From a virus: DNA of 32,444 bases. Under the pieces are notes generated by a model that was not told where the DNA came from, searched no databases, and was given only the letters and a program-made list of their open reading frames with translations. This document shows positions 1 to 8,266 of the stretch, piece by piece. Position 1 is the stretch's first letter; each line of letters opens with the position of its first letter. A program made the position numbers and the translations under genes. The stretch spans positions 1-32,444 of the IMG/VR virus record IMGVR_UViG_3300042568_000254; one strand, given 5' to 3'.

Positions 1-2
1 CG

Positions 3-3000
3 ACTACTCAACAAGCCATCTATTTCGGCGATGAGCGCCACGGCATTACGCTTGATTGGCAGACCCATGAGTACCTTCACCGTACTCGCGGCGCTGCTAT
101 CGCGAATGGTTTCTTGGCTAGTGGCTATACGCTGAACAACTCAGCTACCGATGCGGCGACGCAGATTGCAATTGAGTCTGGTACGTTCTTTGACGAGGAC
201 ATGAAGATCGACATCGTGTCGACTGCTACGCCTACCGCTGGTACATACCAACAGAACTTGTTGTTCCCCGCGAAGATTCCAGTCCTGCACTTGCAAGGCA
301 CTTCGTGGGTCATGGATGCGCCCACAGATTTCCCATTTAAGCAGGGCACATCCAGACCACAGTACAACTCAGTCTCAGGTGGTGTTTGGAGTACGGCGGA
401 CGTTGGCAACAACCAACACGCTACGACATGGATTCTGGCCACAAACAATTTAACGTACCCCGTTATTGCGATCATCGGTCAGTCTGCTACCGATAATTTG
501 GGCGAGGCTGAAGCGTTTTCCTTTGCTGATTTAACGCTCATAGGGTTCCCATCAGTTGAGTTTAGGCCGCTGTACAAACTGATTTATAAAGCTTCAAACG
601 GCTACGCAAATAGCGTAAACGCCCAACTTGTCAGCATTATCGATCTGCGTTCTATCTCCGCAGTTGGCTCCGCTGCAAACCCTGCTACTGACCACGGTAA
701 CCTGTCTGGTTTGTCTGACGACGATCACCCGCAGTACGTTCATACATCCGAAGTACGTACGCCGTCTGCTGCTGTTAAGAACAGTTTCTTCCCATCCCAG
801 GTTGGCCAGACTGGTAAGTTCCTCTCGACAGACGGTACTAATACGGTATGGGAGCCGCCACCGTCTGGTTCGCTCAGTTTCACCGGTGACGTAACGGGAA
901 GCGGTAGCACCGGTTCGTCCGTGGCTATGACCCTCGCCGCTAGCGGCGTCGTCGCCGGTCAGTACACCAAGGTCACAGTCGATAGTAAGGGTCGTGTAAC
1001 TGCTGGCACGGGCGTCACAAGCGCCGATGTCACATCCGCTCTTGGTTACACGCCGTACAACGCGACTAACCCTGCTGGTTACACGACTAACGTCGGCACG
1101 GTAACTTCCGTCAGCGGAACCGGAACAGTCAGCGGTCTTACTCTTACCGGCTCTGTCACAAGCAGCGGCAGTCTGACCCTTGGCGGAACGCTGACGCTGA
1201 CTTCTGGTCAGGTGACTACAGCTCTTGGTTATACGCCTTACAACGCGACGAATCCTTCGGGATATATCTCGGGCAACCAAGCGATCACGGTCTCCGGCGA
1301 TGCAAGCGGCTCCGGCGCGACCTCGATCGCGCTAACGCTTGCAAACTCGGGCGTCTCGGCGGGCACCTATACGAAGGTCACGGTCGACGCGAAGGGTCGC
1401 GTAACTTCTGCGACGACGTTAGCGGCTGGCGATGTTCCTACGCTTAATCAAAACACCACCGGCAGCGCCGCGACGCTGACCACCGGGCGCACCATTGGGA
1501 TGACCGGCGACGTCACATGGACGAGCGGCTCATTCAATGGCTCGGCAAACGTAACGGGTACCGCCACGCTTGCAAACTCTGGCGTGACGGCTGGCACCTA
1601 TACAAAGGTCACGGTCGACGCAAAGGGTCGCGTCACGACCGGCGCTTCGCTTGCCTCCGGCGATCTGCCGACCTATACCGGCACGATCACCTCGGGCCAG
1701 GTCACGACCGCGCTCGGGTACACGCCGTACAACTCAACTAATCCCTCGGGCTATCTGACGGATGCGATGCGAAACCGAGGTGGCGTCGCGCAAGCGTCAA
1801 TTGACAGCGCTACGCTCGACGGGTTCTACACGCAAAGCAATCCCGGCGACTCCGACGGTGTTCTTGTGTTTAATGCTGGCGGCTCGCTTGGGCCGCTTCA
1901 GATGCGCTTTAAGTACACAGGGTTATTTGAGTTCCGCAACAAGACTGACTCAAACAGTTGGAATTCGTGGAAGACGGTAGCACACAGCGGAAACTTTACA
2001 TCTTTCGCGCTATCAAGCGGACAGGTGACGACTGCGCTCGGGTATACGCCGTATAATTCGACCAACCCGAGCGGGTACATCACAAGCTCATCGCTGTCGA
2101 GCTATCTGCCGTTGAGCGGCGGGACGCTGACCGGGACAATCACTGTCGGAACTACCGGGTCTGGCTCTCAAGCACGGGCTTTGCGGATAGTTCCAACTGG
2201 AACCAATCCATCATCGTTTGGCAGCTACTCAGGCTCATGGCGATCTGCGCTTGAGATATGGGACAACGCCGCAACGCGGGTGCTGTTCCTCGCGCCGCCA
2301 GACGGCACCAACTTTAACTACTCGTACATCAAGTCGACGGATGCGGGGCTTCTGATTGACGTCGGCTCTGGTGGCGGCACCCGTGCGCTGACCATTGAGG
2401 CTAGTGGAGTAGTAAATGCTCCGCAGGGTTTGCAGTCCGGCGGCAATAACGTTATTACCGCCGCAAATATTGGCTCATACGCTTCTGGGTCGGCCCCCTT
2501 ACTTTCTGCGCTTAACAATTATGTTTGGAGCGCGTCAACACTTCCGACCGGATACAGCCAAGGCATTCAGTGTTCGTTCGTATATAGCGGCTGGCAGAGC
2601 TATGGCTCAGTAATGACGATGAACACATACAGCGGAGGCGGCGGTGCGCTTCAGCTTTATGTGCCATATAGCCCGACATATGGCGGGACAGGTCTTCAGG
2701 CTCGATTCGGTAACTACGACGTTTCGTCGGGTAATTCTTGGACGTCTTGGAAAACGCTGTTAGCGAGCGACAACTACGGCTCTTACAGCACGTTTGGCGG
2801 CAAAGTAACCTCCGGTGGAAACAACGGTTTTGCCAACGATGTCTACTACGGCGCGGCTCGGAATCCAATCTGGTCGTTCGGTAATGCTCCCTCGTACGGC
2901 ATAAGCTATTACCAAGGGGCCGCTGGCGTCGGCGGCGGGGACACTATTGGTTTCTCAGTTAATGGGACAACGTCCGCTACATCAAATAATTTTGCGATTG

Positions 3001-4988
3001 CAAATGGCGCTTCCTACGTAAACAACAACGTAATACTCCACGCAGGGAATTACACCAGCTACGCGCCATCTCTCGGCGGCAGCGGCGCGAGTGGGACGTG
3101 GGGTATCAACATCACAGGTAGTGCCGGATCAGCAACCAGCGCAATCCGCCTTGTATATAATGACGGTCCACGAGACCTTTCGGATAGGTTTCCAAATAGC
3201 TTCACTCGAACCGTAAACTTTGACTTTGTTGGCGCTGGCACAGCCAATGGCACCGGCAACTATGGCGGAGTGATGACGTACTCCCCTTGGACTGGCACAA
3301 CTGCAAGCACCGGAGATTCCTCATATCAGTTGGCGTTTGCAAATAACTCGGGGTTAAATGCATCCGGTCAGCCAAAATTAAGCATTCGCAACGGAATTGA
3401 TACCACATGGAATGCTTGGTATACGCTTCTTCACAGCGGCAACTACACCTCCTACTCTCCCTCGCTAACTGGCAGCGGCGCGTCTGGTACTTGGGGAATT
3501 AACATCAGCGGCTCTGCCGCACAGCTAAACGGCTACTCCTCCGCAGAGAGCGGCGGCAGCGTTGTGCTACGCACCGCTTCCAACGGATATCTGAACTTGA
3601 GCAACTGGATACAGGTAGCAAGCTCCGGTCTGTTCTCAAGCGTCAACGGCGCACACTGGTATCCGAATAATGGCTCCTATGGGGCATGGAAGGCTGATGG
3701 CTCGCGGAACGGATGGGGTGGTATCGAGTTCCCCGGCTCGACCACAGCCGTCAGCCTGATGATTGAGCCGAACGGCGACACGGTTGGATTTCATGCCCAC
3801 AGCTATGGCTGGAAGTTTCGAGTTTCAGGCGGCACTGCCTACGTCGGCAAGAACTATTGGGGTGCGAATGAAGCGACCATTCTCGATAGCAGCAACTACA
3901 CCTCCTACTCCCCCTCGCGCACCGGCAGCGGCGCGAGCGGCACATGGGGAATCAACATCACTGGCAACGCTAGCACGGTCAGCAGCTTAAACGGAGCTAT
4001 TACAATATTGAGCGGCGGCGGTGGCGCGACATTTGGCGCTAACCACTACAGCATGGGCAAGGACATTGCGAATGGCTCATGGAGCCACCCGCACTACTCC
4101 GATCTGATTATTGGCTATCACACCGGCATCCGTCTTGGCGCGGCGTATAGCGGCATTCGTTTCTACGCCAATTCGCCAACTACCGATGCCAACAACGACG
4201 GCAACGGCGATCAGGGCGAAGCATTACTGATGACTGTTGGCGGATATGCTCTTGGCGGCAGCGTCAATATCGTCAACGACTGCTATGCGTACGGATATCG
4301 AGGTCACTCGAACGTAGCCGGAACTGGTCAAGCGAGTTATCACCCTGCTGGTATCTACAGCGTGGGAACGAACTGGCTGTACGGCACCATTTACATGAAC
4401 GGAAATATTATTTCCGGGTGCGGGAACATTTACCTTGACACTAATCACGGGAACTCTGTCGTAGGGCTATATAGCTCTTATAGATACCAAGGCGTATTCG
4501 CCATGGGCGACTCGTACAAGATGTCTGCCGATGGAACAAGCCTCGCCAATATGTACGGCATCGCGTGGTCTCACCCGAACGCTGGCGGTGCAGCAGGCAA
4601 TCTGACCGACCACGGAATGTTGATTATCAACAACGGCAGCTTCCGTTGTGCAATATCCAACTCGATCGTCGCATCTGGAAACATCACCGCGTATTCGGAT
4701 GAGCGTCTGAAGCGCAACTGGCGCGATATGCCAGAGAACTTCGTCGAGCGGCTGGCGCAAGTTCGCGTCGGTTGCTACGAGCGTATCGACGACGGAACGC
4801 AGCAAGTCGGCGTGTCTGCACAGTCGTTGCAGCCGCTACTTCCGGAGGCGATTCAAATCGCAAAGGACGAAATCGGAACTCTGTCCGTTTCGTACGGTAA
4901 CGCTGCAATGGCATCAGCCGTCGAGCTTGCGAAGGAACTGGTCATGCTCAAGCAAGAGCTGGCTGAGATTAAATCAAGACTTCACTAG
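3..4988 (+). CDS. Tail fibre with C-terminal S74 intramolecular chaperone (5' end cut by window)
   Basis: The frame is open from base 3, so the real start lies upstream; the first in-window candidate, TTG at 114, is not needed. The visible 1661 residues begin with an IYFGDERHGIT segment typical of phage fibre N-termini, which attach the fibre to the virion. The middle is glycine/serine/threonine-rich with repeated modules: GYTPYN(A/S)TNP about four times, a YTKVTVDxKGRVT segment three times, three W(N/T)(S/A)W(K/Y)T 'pyocin knob'-like elements, and SGASGTWGINI four times. The last 98 residues are a Peptidase_S74 domain starting SDERLKRNW, with the Ser codon at 4695-4697. In this family the Ser and the Lys of SDxRLK form the self-cleavage dyad that releases the chaperone after trimer folding. 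Receptor binding is inferred from family; the receptor is unknown. Confidence 0.93.
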   Translation, partial: TTQQAIYFGDERHGITLDWQTHEYLHRTRGAAIANGFLASGYTLNNSATDAATQIAIESGTFFDEDMKIDIVSTATPTAGTYQQNLLFPAKIPVLHLQGTSWVMDAPTDFPFKQGTSRPQYNSVSGGVWSTADVGNNQHATTWILATNNLTYPVIAIIGQSATDNLGEAEAFSFADLTLIGFPSVEFRPLYKLIYKASNGYANSVNAQLVSIIDLRSISAVGSAANPATDHGNLSGLSDDDHPQYVHTSEVRTPSAAVKNSFFPSQVGQTGKFLSTDGTNTVWEPPPSGSLSFTGDVTGSGSTGSSVAMTLAASGVVAGQYTKVTVDSKGRVTAGTGVTSADVTSALGYTPYNATNPAGYTTNVGTVTSVSGTGTVSGLTLTGSVTSSGSLTLGGTLTLTSGQVTTALGYTPYNATNPSGYISGNQAITVSGDASGSGATSIALTLANSGVSAGTYTKVTVDAKGRVTSATTLAAGDVPTLNQNTTGSAATLTTGRTIGMTGDVTWTSGSFNGSANVTGTATLANSGVTAGTYTKVTVDAKGRVTTGASLASGDLPTYTGTITSGQVTTALGYTPYNSTNPSGYLTDAMRNRGGVAQASIDSATLDGFYTQSNPGDSDGVLVFNAGGSLGPLQMRFKYTGLFEFRNKTDSNSWNSWKTVAHSGNFTSFALSSGQVTTALGYTPYNSTNPSGYITSSSLSSYLPLSGGTLTGTITVGTTGSGSQARALRIVPTGTNPSSFGSYSGSWRSALEIWDNAATRVLFLAPPDGTNFNYSYIKSTDAGLLIDVGSGGGTRALTIEASGVVNAPQGLQSGGNNVITAANIGSYASGSAPLLSALNNYVWSASTLPTGYSQGIQCSFVYSGWQSYGSVMTMNTYSGGGGALQLYVPYSPTYGGTGLQARFGNYDVSSGNSWTSWKTLLASDNYGSYSTFGGKVTSGGNNGFANDVYYGAARNPIWSFGNAPSYGISYYQGAAGVGGGDTIGFSVNGTTSATSNNFAIANGASYVNNNVILHAGNYTSYAPSLGGSGASGTWGINITGSAGSATSAIRLVYNDGPRDLSDRFPNSFTRTVNFDFVGAGTANGTGNYGGVMTYSPWTGTTASTGDSSYQLAFANNSGLNASGQPKLSIRNGIDTTWNAWYTLLHSGNYTSYSPSLTGSGASGTWGINISGSAAQLNGYSSAESGGSVVLRTASNGYLNLSNWIQVASSGLFSSVNGAHWYPNNGSYGAWKADGSRNGWGGIEFPGSTTAVSLMIEPNGDTVGFHAHSYGWKFRVSGGTAYVGKNYWGANEATILDSSNYTSYSPSRTGSGASGTWGINITGNASTVSSLNGAITILSGGGGATFGANHYSMGKDIANGSWSHPHYSDLIIGYHTGIRLGAAYSGIRFYANSPTTDANNDGNGDQGEALLMTVGGYALGGSVNIVNDCYAYGYRGHSNVAGTGQASYHPAGIYSVGTNWLYGTIYMNGNIISGCGNIYLDTNHGNSVVGLYSSYRYQGVFAMGDSYKMSADGTSLANMYGIAWSHPNAGGAAGNLTDHGMLIINNGSFRCAISNSIVASGNITAYSDERLKRNWRDMPENFVERLAQVRVGCYERIDDGTQQVGVSAQSLQPLLPEAIQIAKDEIGTLSVSYGNAAMASAVELAKELVMLKQELAEIKSRLH

Positions 4989-4997
4989 GAGACTGTT

Positions 4998-5390
4998 ATG
5001 GCTATCGTTTATTCGTACAAGATCAACGCCGCCCGCGTGGTGAGTCAGGACGGACTGACCGACGTGATCAAGGAAGTCGAAGTCACCGTGACCGGCACTG
5101 ACGGCGCGGCGAAGTTCGATCTGCCTACTACCATCAAGCTTGGCGCGGCTGACCCCGGCAGCTTCACTGCCTTTGGCGATCTCACCGAAGAGCAGATCTT
5201 GGCTTGGCTGGACACCCCGCCGACTTCGGACGCGCTGCCGGGTGTGCCGACGCCGCTCGAAGGCATTAAGGCGCACATCGCCTACGTCGTCGCCAAGGAA
5301 GTGGAGAAGCTTGCGATGGAGCAGAAGCCGCTTCCGTGGGAACCCGCTCCCGGTACTCCTGCCCCGGTTGCGCCGCTGACTGCTGAGTAA
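4998..5390 (+). CDS. Small conserved phage tail-associated protein
   Basis: This 130-residue protein starts 9 bases after the fibre stop, with AGGAG at 4987-4991 as ribosome site. It opens MAIVYSYKI, continues with a beta-rich segment, and carries the acidic motif LTEEQILAWLD at about residues 60-70. It ends in a proline-rich tail. Small proteins of this plan commonly follow phage fibre or tail genes and are sometimes classed as DUF7936; that match is by memory and weak. No signal peptide or membrane segment is visible. Function is unknown; a minor virion or assembly role is inferred only from position. Confidence 0.8.
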   Translation: MAIVYSYKINAARVVSQDGLTDVIKEVEVTVTGTDGAAKFDLPTTIKLGAADPGSFTAFGDLTEEQILAWLDTPPTSDALPGVPTPLEGIKAHIAYVVAKEVEKLAMEQKPLPWEPAPGTPAPVAPLTAE

Positions 5391-5393
5391 TCG

Positions 5394-5861
5394 ATGCCTA
5401 CGCCTACCGGAACGATATCGCTCTCAAACGTCAACACCGAGTTGGGGCGATCCGCTACGGCGAACATCAATATGAACGATTCCGCTGTCCGCACCCTCGC
5501 AGGAGTGGGCGGCAGCGGGACGATCATTACGATGGATAATCTGCGAGGGAAGTCTAGCGGCGGCACGTTCAGTCCAGACGGCGGCACAAGCTCCGGATCA
5601 CGCGTCACGCTTTCGGATTACAGAGCGTTCGGAACCGCGTCGGTCACGGTGACTTGTACGCAAAGCGCGACGTGGACTTACGCATTCGTCACCGGCATCT
5701 TTGGCAGCGCAAACGTCGCAAGCGGCGGCACCGGGACGACGATCACGTTCTCGATGGCTAAAGGCGTGAACTACCGTTATTCGGAATGGACGCTTAACGC
5801 TACCTCGGGTAGCACCACCCGCTACTACACAATCATCCTAGAAACGGAAGGCAATGAGTGA
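5394..5861 (+). CDS. Small structural protein with SLSNVNTELG motif
   Basis: The ATG follows the previous stop by 3 bases, so translation is probably coupled. The 155-residue product has an N-terminal block, ISLSNVNTELG ... INMNDSAVRTLAGV ... ITMDNLRGKS (residues about 8-53). This block recurs in many phage tail-tip or fibre-associated proteins. The remainder is Ser/Thr/Gly-rich and predicted beta-strand, like a small immunoglobulin-like domain. I infer a virion decoration or tail-tip role. No enzyme motif is present. Confidence 0.8.
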   Translation: MPTPTGTISLSNVNTELGRSATANINMNDSAVRTLAGVGGSGTIITMDNLRGKSSGGTFSPDGGTSSGSRVTLSDYRAFGTASVTVTCTQSATWTYAFVTGIFGSANVASGGTGTTITFSMAKGVNYRYSEWTLNATSGSTTRYYTIILETEGNE

Positions 5862-5882
5862 GGCGCGTCGGTCGCGCTTGGG

Positions 5883-5928
5883 TTCCTGTAGCAATCAAAT
5901 AGAATTATAATTTCCGCTCGTTACGAGC
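5883..5928 (+). promoter_or_regulatory. Possible sigma70-type promoter and small hairpin before the 55-residue gene
   Basis: A perfect TATAAT lies at 5906-5911. Seventeen bases upstream is TTCCTG (5883-5888), a poor -35. Immediately downstream is a perfect 5-bp hairpin, GCTCG-TTA-CGAGC (5916-5928), in the leader of the gene starting at 5966. The -10 is good but the weak -35 makes this a tentative call. Confidence 0.35.
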
Positions 5929-5965
5929 AGTTTGTTGAATGTTAATTCAATCCAGGAGGTAGTTT

Positions 5966-6133
5966 GTGAATAACCTGAAGTTTGAAGTGTCGATGGAGGA
6001 AGCGAACCTGTTGATTGCGGCTCTTGCCAAGCAGCCGTTCGAGGCTGTGGCTGGCCTGATCCAGAAACTGCAGGGGCAAGCCCAGTCGCAGATGACATCT
6101 GCGCCGGGCGGCGAGATTCCAAAGGCTGAGTAA
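5966..6133 (+). CDS. Small conserved phage protein (55 aa)
   Basis: GTG start with an excellent AGGAGGT at 5954-5960. The product begins MNNLKFEVSMEEANLLIAAL and continues with a helical, glutamine-rich segment ending IPKAE. The pattern 'LKFEVSMEEANLIL..L...PF..V..LI.K.Q.QA' is widespread as a tiny late gene in tailed phages, next to structural genes. Function is not known. It lies between a possible promoter upstream and a strong hairpin 7 bases after its stop, so it may be an independently transcribed unit. Confidence 0.8.
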   Translation: MNNLKFEVSMEEANLLIAALAKQPFEAVAGLIQKLQGQAQSQMTSAPGGEIPKAE

Positions 6134-6140
6134 CCCGTAG

Positions 6141-6162
6141 GAGGGGGGCTTTTGCCCCCCTC
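6141..6162 (+). terminator. Strong GC hairpin, probable terminator
   Basis: Perfect 9-bp stem GAGGGGGGC / GCCCCCCTC with a TTTT loop, 7 bases after the stop of the 55-residue gene. There is no U-tract after the stem, so termination would be incomplete or factor-assisted. It sits just before the promoter at 6176-6203. Confidence 0.55.
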
Positions 6163-6175
6163 TGCCCCTGGGGGA

Positions 6176-6203
6176 TTGATGCCCCTATCGGGCGTGGTAA
6201 TAT
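6176..6203 (+). promoter_or_regulatory. Predicted sigma70-type promoter
   Basis: TTGATG (6176-6181), a 16-base spacer and TAATAT (6198-6203), preceded by TGG. It lies between the hairpin at 6141-6162 and the structured leader of the membrane protein gene, so it could drive the genes from 6319 onward. Predicted by eye only. Confidence 0.42.
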
Positions 6204-6206
6204 ACG

Positions 6207-6239
6207 GGTAGGAAACTCTTACCTGGGCGGACGGCCCGG
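6207..6239 (+). promoter_or_regulatory. Structured leader with two adjacent hairpins
   Basis: Hairpin 1 is GGTAGGA-AAC-TCTTACC (6207-6223, one G-U pair). Hairpin 2 is CTGGGC-GGACG-GCCCGG (6223-6239, one G-U pair) and exposes GGA in its loop. They share base 6223, so they would stack or compete at that position. They fall in the 5' leader expected from the promoter at 6176-6203. The GGA loop is of interest because the phage encodes a CsrA-like protein, but GGA loops also arise by chance. Confidence 0.4.
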
Positions 6240-6318
6240 TTTGTTAGGCACAACTTTAGTATGGTCGAGTCCCATAGACATGCTATTACCCACCCCCGGT
6301 TCCCAGGTTTACCGTCCA

Positions 6319-6540
6319 ATGTCGCTTGAGAACGGGCATAGCAGCGAAGAACGGTATTGGGAGCTGGCGACAAGGCTCTTGGCCCATGAGTCTATGTGCG
6401 AAGAACGGTCCAAGAACGTCTCAGAACGGCTGGATAAGATTGAAGACGGTGTTAAGAATATCAATCAATGGGGACTCGTCATCGGGTTCACGTTAATCTG
6501 TAGCATGGCGGGGATTCTCGTTACCTTGCTACTCAAGTGA
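6319..6540 (+). CDS. Small membrane protein, holin-like (XhlA-type plan)
   Basis: I chose ATG 6319, giving 73 residues beginning MSLENGHSSEERYWEL. Longer starts at TTG 6241 or ATG 6280 would add a Pro-rich extension lacking a good ribosome site. A soluble coiled-coil-like N-terminal part (about residues 10-48, with SERLDKIEDGVKNI) is followed by one hydrophobic segment (GLVIGFTLICSMAGILVTLLL) and a terminal Lys. This plan matches hemolysin XhlA or holin-type phage proteins. A lysis role is an inference, and no endolysin gene is visible nearby. It ends 7 bases before the next gene. Confidence 0.7.
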   Translation: MSLENGHSSEERYWELATRLLAHESMCEERSKNVSERLDKIEDGVKNINQWGLVIGFTLICSMAGILVTLLLK

Positions 6541-6547
6541 GGTACGC

Positions 6548-8266
6548 ATGGTCTACTTCAAACGGGACCGGTTTAGCGGGATTGCACCGGGCGTATCTGC
6601 TAGGCTGCTAGCCGAGCAATTCGGGCAGATCGCCGAGAACATTGACTTCGAATCGGGGCGGCTTACCCCCACCACTGACGACCTGTCAGTGTTCACCCTT
6701 CAGAACAGCATCCGCCGGTCAATCTATTACTACCGGGACACCAACTGGCTTGAGTGGAACCAGGATGGAGTAAAGGCCGTACCCGGCCCTATCCCAGGGG
6801 ATACGCTTGCCCGGCTGTACTTTACCGGCGCGGACTACCCCCGGATGGGTACGGTCAGTACCATCGTAGCCGGTACTACTGGTTACCCGGCTAATAGCTA
6901 TCGTTTGGGGGTGCCTGCCCCTGCGTCGGCTCCGCTGACCACTAAGACCGGCACTCCTGACACCACACAGACCCCAGACGACGTTTCATACGTCTACACA
7001 TTCGTGACTGCGTTTGGCGAGGAAGGCCCCCCTAGCCCCGCTACGGCGGCCCTAGAGCGTACGGATACTGAGACCGTAACCCTGACCATGCCGTCTGGCG
7101 ACCACCCTAGTGGTAACTACAACTTTGGGTCTGGTTCGTTGAAGCGCATCTACCGTTCTAACACCGGTTCTAACAATACGACGTTTCAGTTCCTGGCTCA
7201 GGTGCCGTTTGCAACGACCACCTATGCCGATACGACCCCCTCGGCTGGCTTGGGTGAAGTCCTCCCGAGCGAAACCTGGATAGGCCCACCGGACGATAAC
7301 ACCAGTCTGTATCCGGATGGCCCTTTGAAGGGCCTGATAGCCGTGGCTAACGGTGTGTTTGCAGGGTTTACCGGTAAACGGTTCTGTCTCAGTGAACCGT
7401 TTCTACCGCACGCTTGGCCGGTTGACTACCGCATTACCCTCGAAGAGGACATTGTGGCTATCGGGGCGGTTGGCAACGGTGTTGTAGCCATGACCAACGG
7501 CACCCCGTATTTCATCACTGGCACCGATCCTAGCGCCATGACAGCGATCCGTATCGATCTGCCACAGGCGTGCATCAACGTAAATAGCGTAGTGGACATG
7601 GGTTCCTACCTTCTTTACGCAGGGCCGGACGGCTTGTGTGCCGTTAGCGGTGGTGAGGGGCGCGTGGTCACCGAAGGGTTGATTTCGTCCAAGCAGTGGA
7701 ACGTTGATTACTCTCCGACGACCTTCCGGGCTTTCCGGCACGAGAACACCTACGTGGCGTTTTGGTCGGTGGGCGGTGTCCATAAGGGCTTTGTCTTTGA
7801 CCCCCGTTCTGAAGAAGCAGCTATTTCTACCCTGACTACGGCAGCCGAAGTCCGTGGTGGGTACATGAACCCTAAAGACGGTGAGTTGTACCTTATCGTC
7901 GGGAACCAGATTAAGAAGTACCGTGGCGGAACCACTAAGCGCACGCTTACTTGGAAATCGAAACAGGTGGTCATGCCTAAGCCGGTCAGCATGAGCTGGC
8001 TGTCTGTTAACGCTCAGGCTTACCCAGTAGCGGCCAAAGTCTGGGCTGATGGTGTGCTGATTGCTGAGTACAGTTTGTCGTACGCTGCTGGCGTATACAC
8101 CCAGACGGTGACTGTGCCAGCTGGGGCTACGACCGGTACTTTGCGCGAACCTGTGATGCGTCTGCCGCCTAGGGTCGGCCAGGTGTGGGAAGTCCAGGTG
8201 TCTGGCGCGGTTGATATTGATGAAGTGTGCCTTGCCCAAAGCATGGATGAGATATCCGCCACATGA
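6548..8266 (+). CDS. Virion structural (tail) protein, 572 aa
   Basis: ATG with GAGGT at 6539-6543. The N-terminus, FSGIAPGVSARLL ... QIAENIDFESGRLTP, is a conserved opening of phage structural proteins that precede tail fibres. An Fn3-like segment follows at about residues 145-230 (SYVYTFVTAFGEEGPPSPAT). The rest is a repetitive beta-rich body resembling propeller blades (VDMGSYLLYAGPDGLCAVSGG). No transmembrane segment or enzyme motif is seen. It overlaps the next fibre gene by ATGA, so the two are made together. A tail or fibre-connector role is inferred from position. Confidence 0.85.
   Translation: MVYFKRDRFSGIAPGVSARLLAEQFGQIAENIDFESGRLTPTTDDLSVFTLQNSIRRSIYYYRDTNWLEWNQDGVKAVPGPIPGDTLARLYFTGADYPRMGTVSTIVAGTTGYPANSYRLGVPAPASAPLTTKTGTPDTTQTPDDVSYVYTFVTAFGEEGPPSPATAALERTDTETVTLTMPSGDHPSGNYNFGSGSLKRIYRSNTGSNNTTFQFLAQVPFATTTYADTTPSAGLGEVLPSETWIGPPDDNTSLYPDGPLKGLIAVANGVFAGFTGKRFCLSEPFLPHAWPVDYRITLEEDIVAIGAVGNGVVAMTNGTPYFITGTDPSAMTAIRIDLPQACINVNSVVDMGSYLLYAGPDGLCAVSGGEGRVVTEGLISSKQWNVDYSPTTFRAFRHENTYVAFWSVGGVHKGFVFDPRSEEAAISTLTTAAEVRGGYMNPKDGELYLIVGNQIKKYRGGTTKRTLTWKSKQVVMPKPVSMSWLSVNAQAYPVAAKVWADGVLIAEYSLSYAAGVYTQTVTVPAGATTGTLREPVMRLPPRVGQVWEVQVSGAVDIDEVCLAQSMDEISAT

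Noticed and set aside
594-1280. Minus-strand open frame of 228 aa under the tail fibre
   Set aside because: Arg/Ser-rich shadow produced by the repetitive fibre codons.
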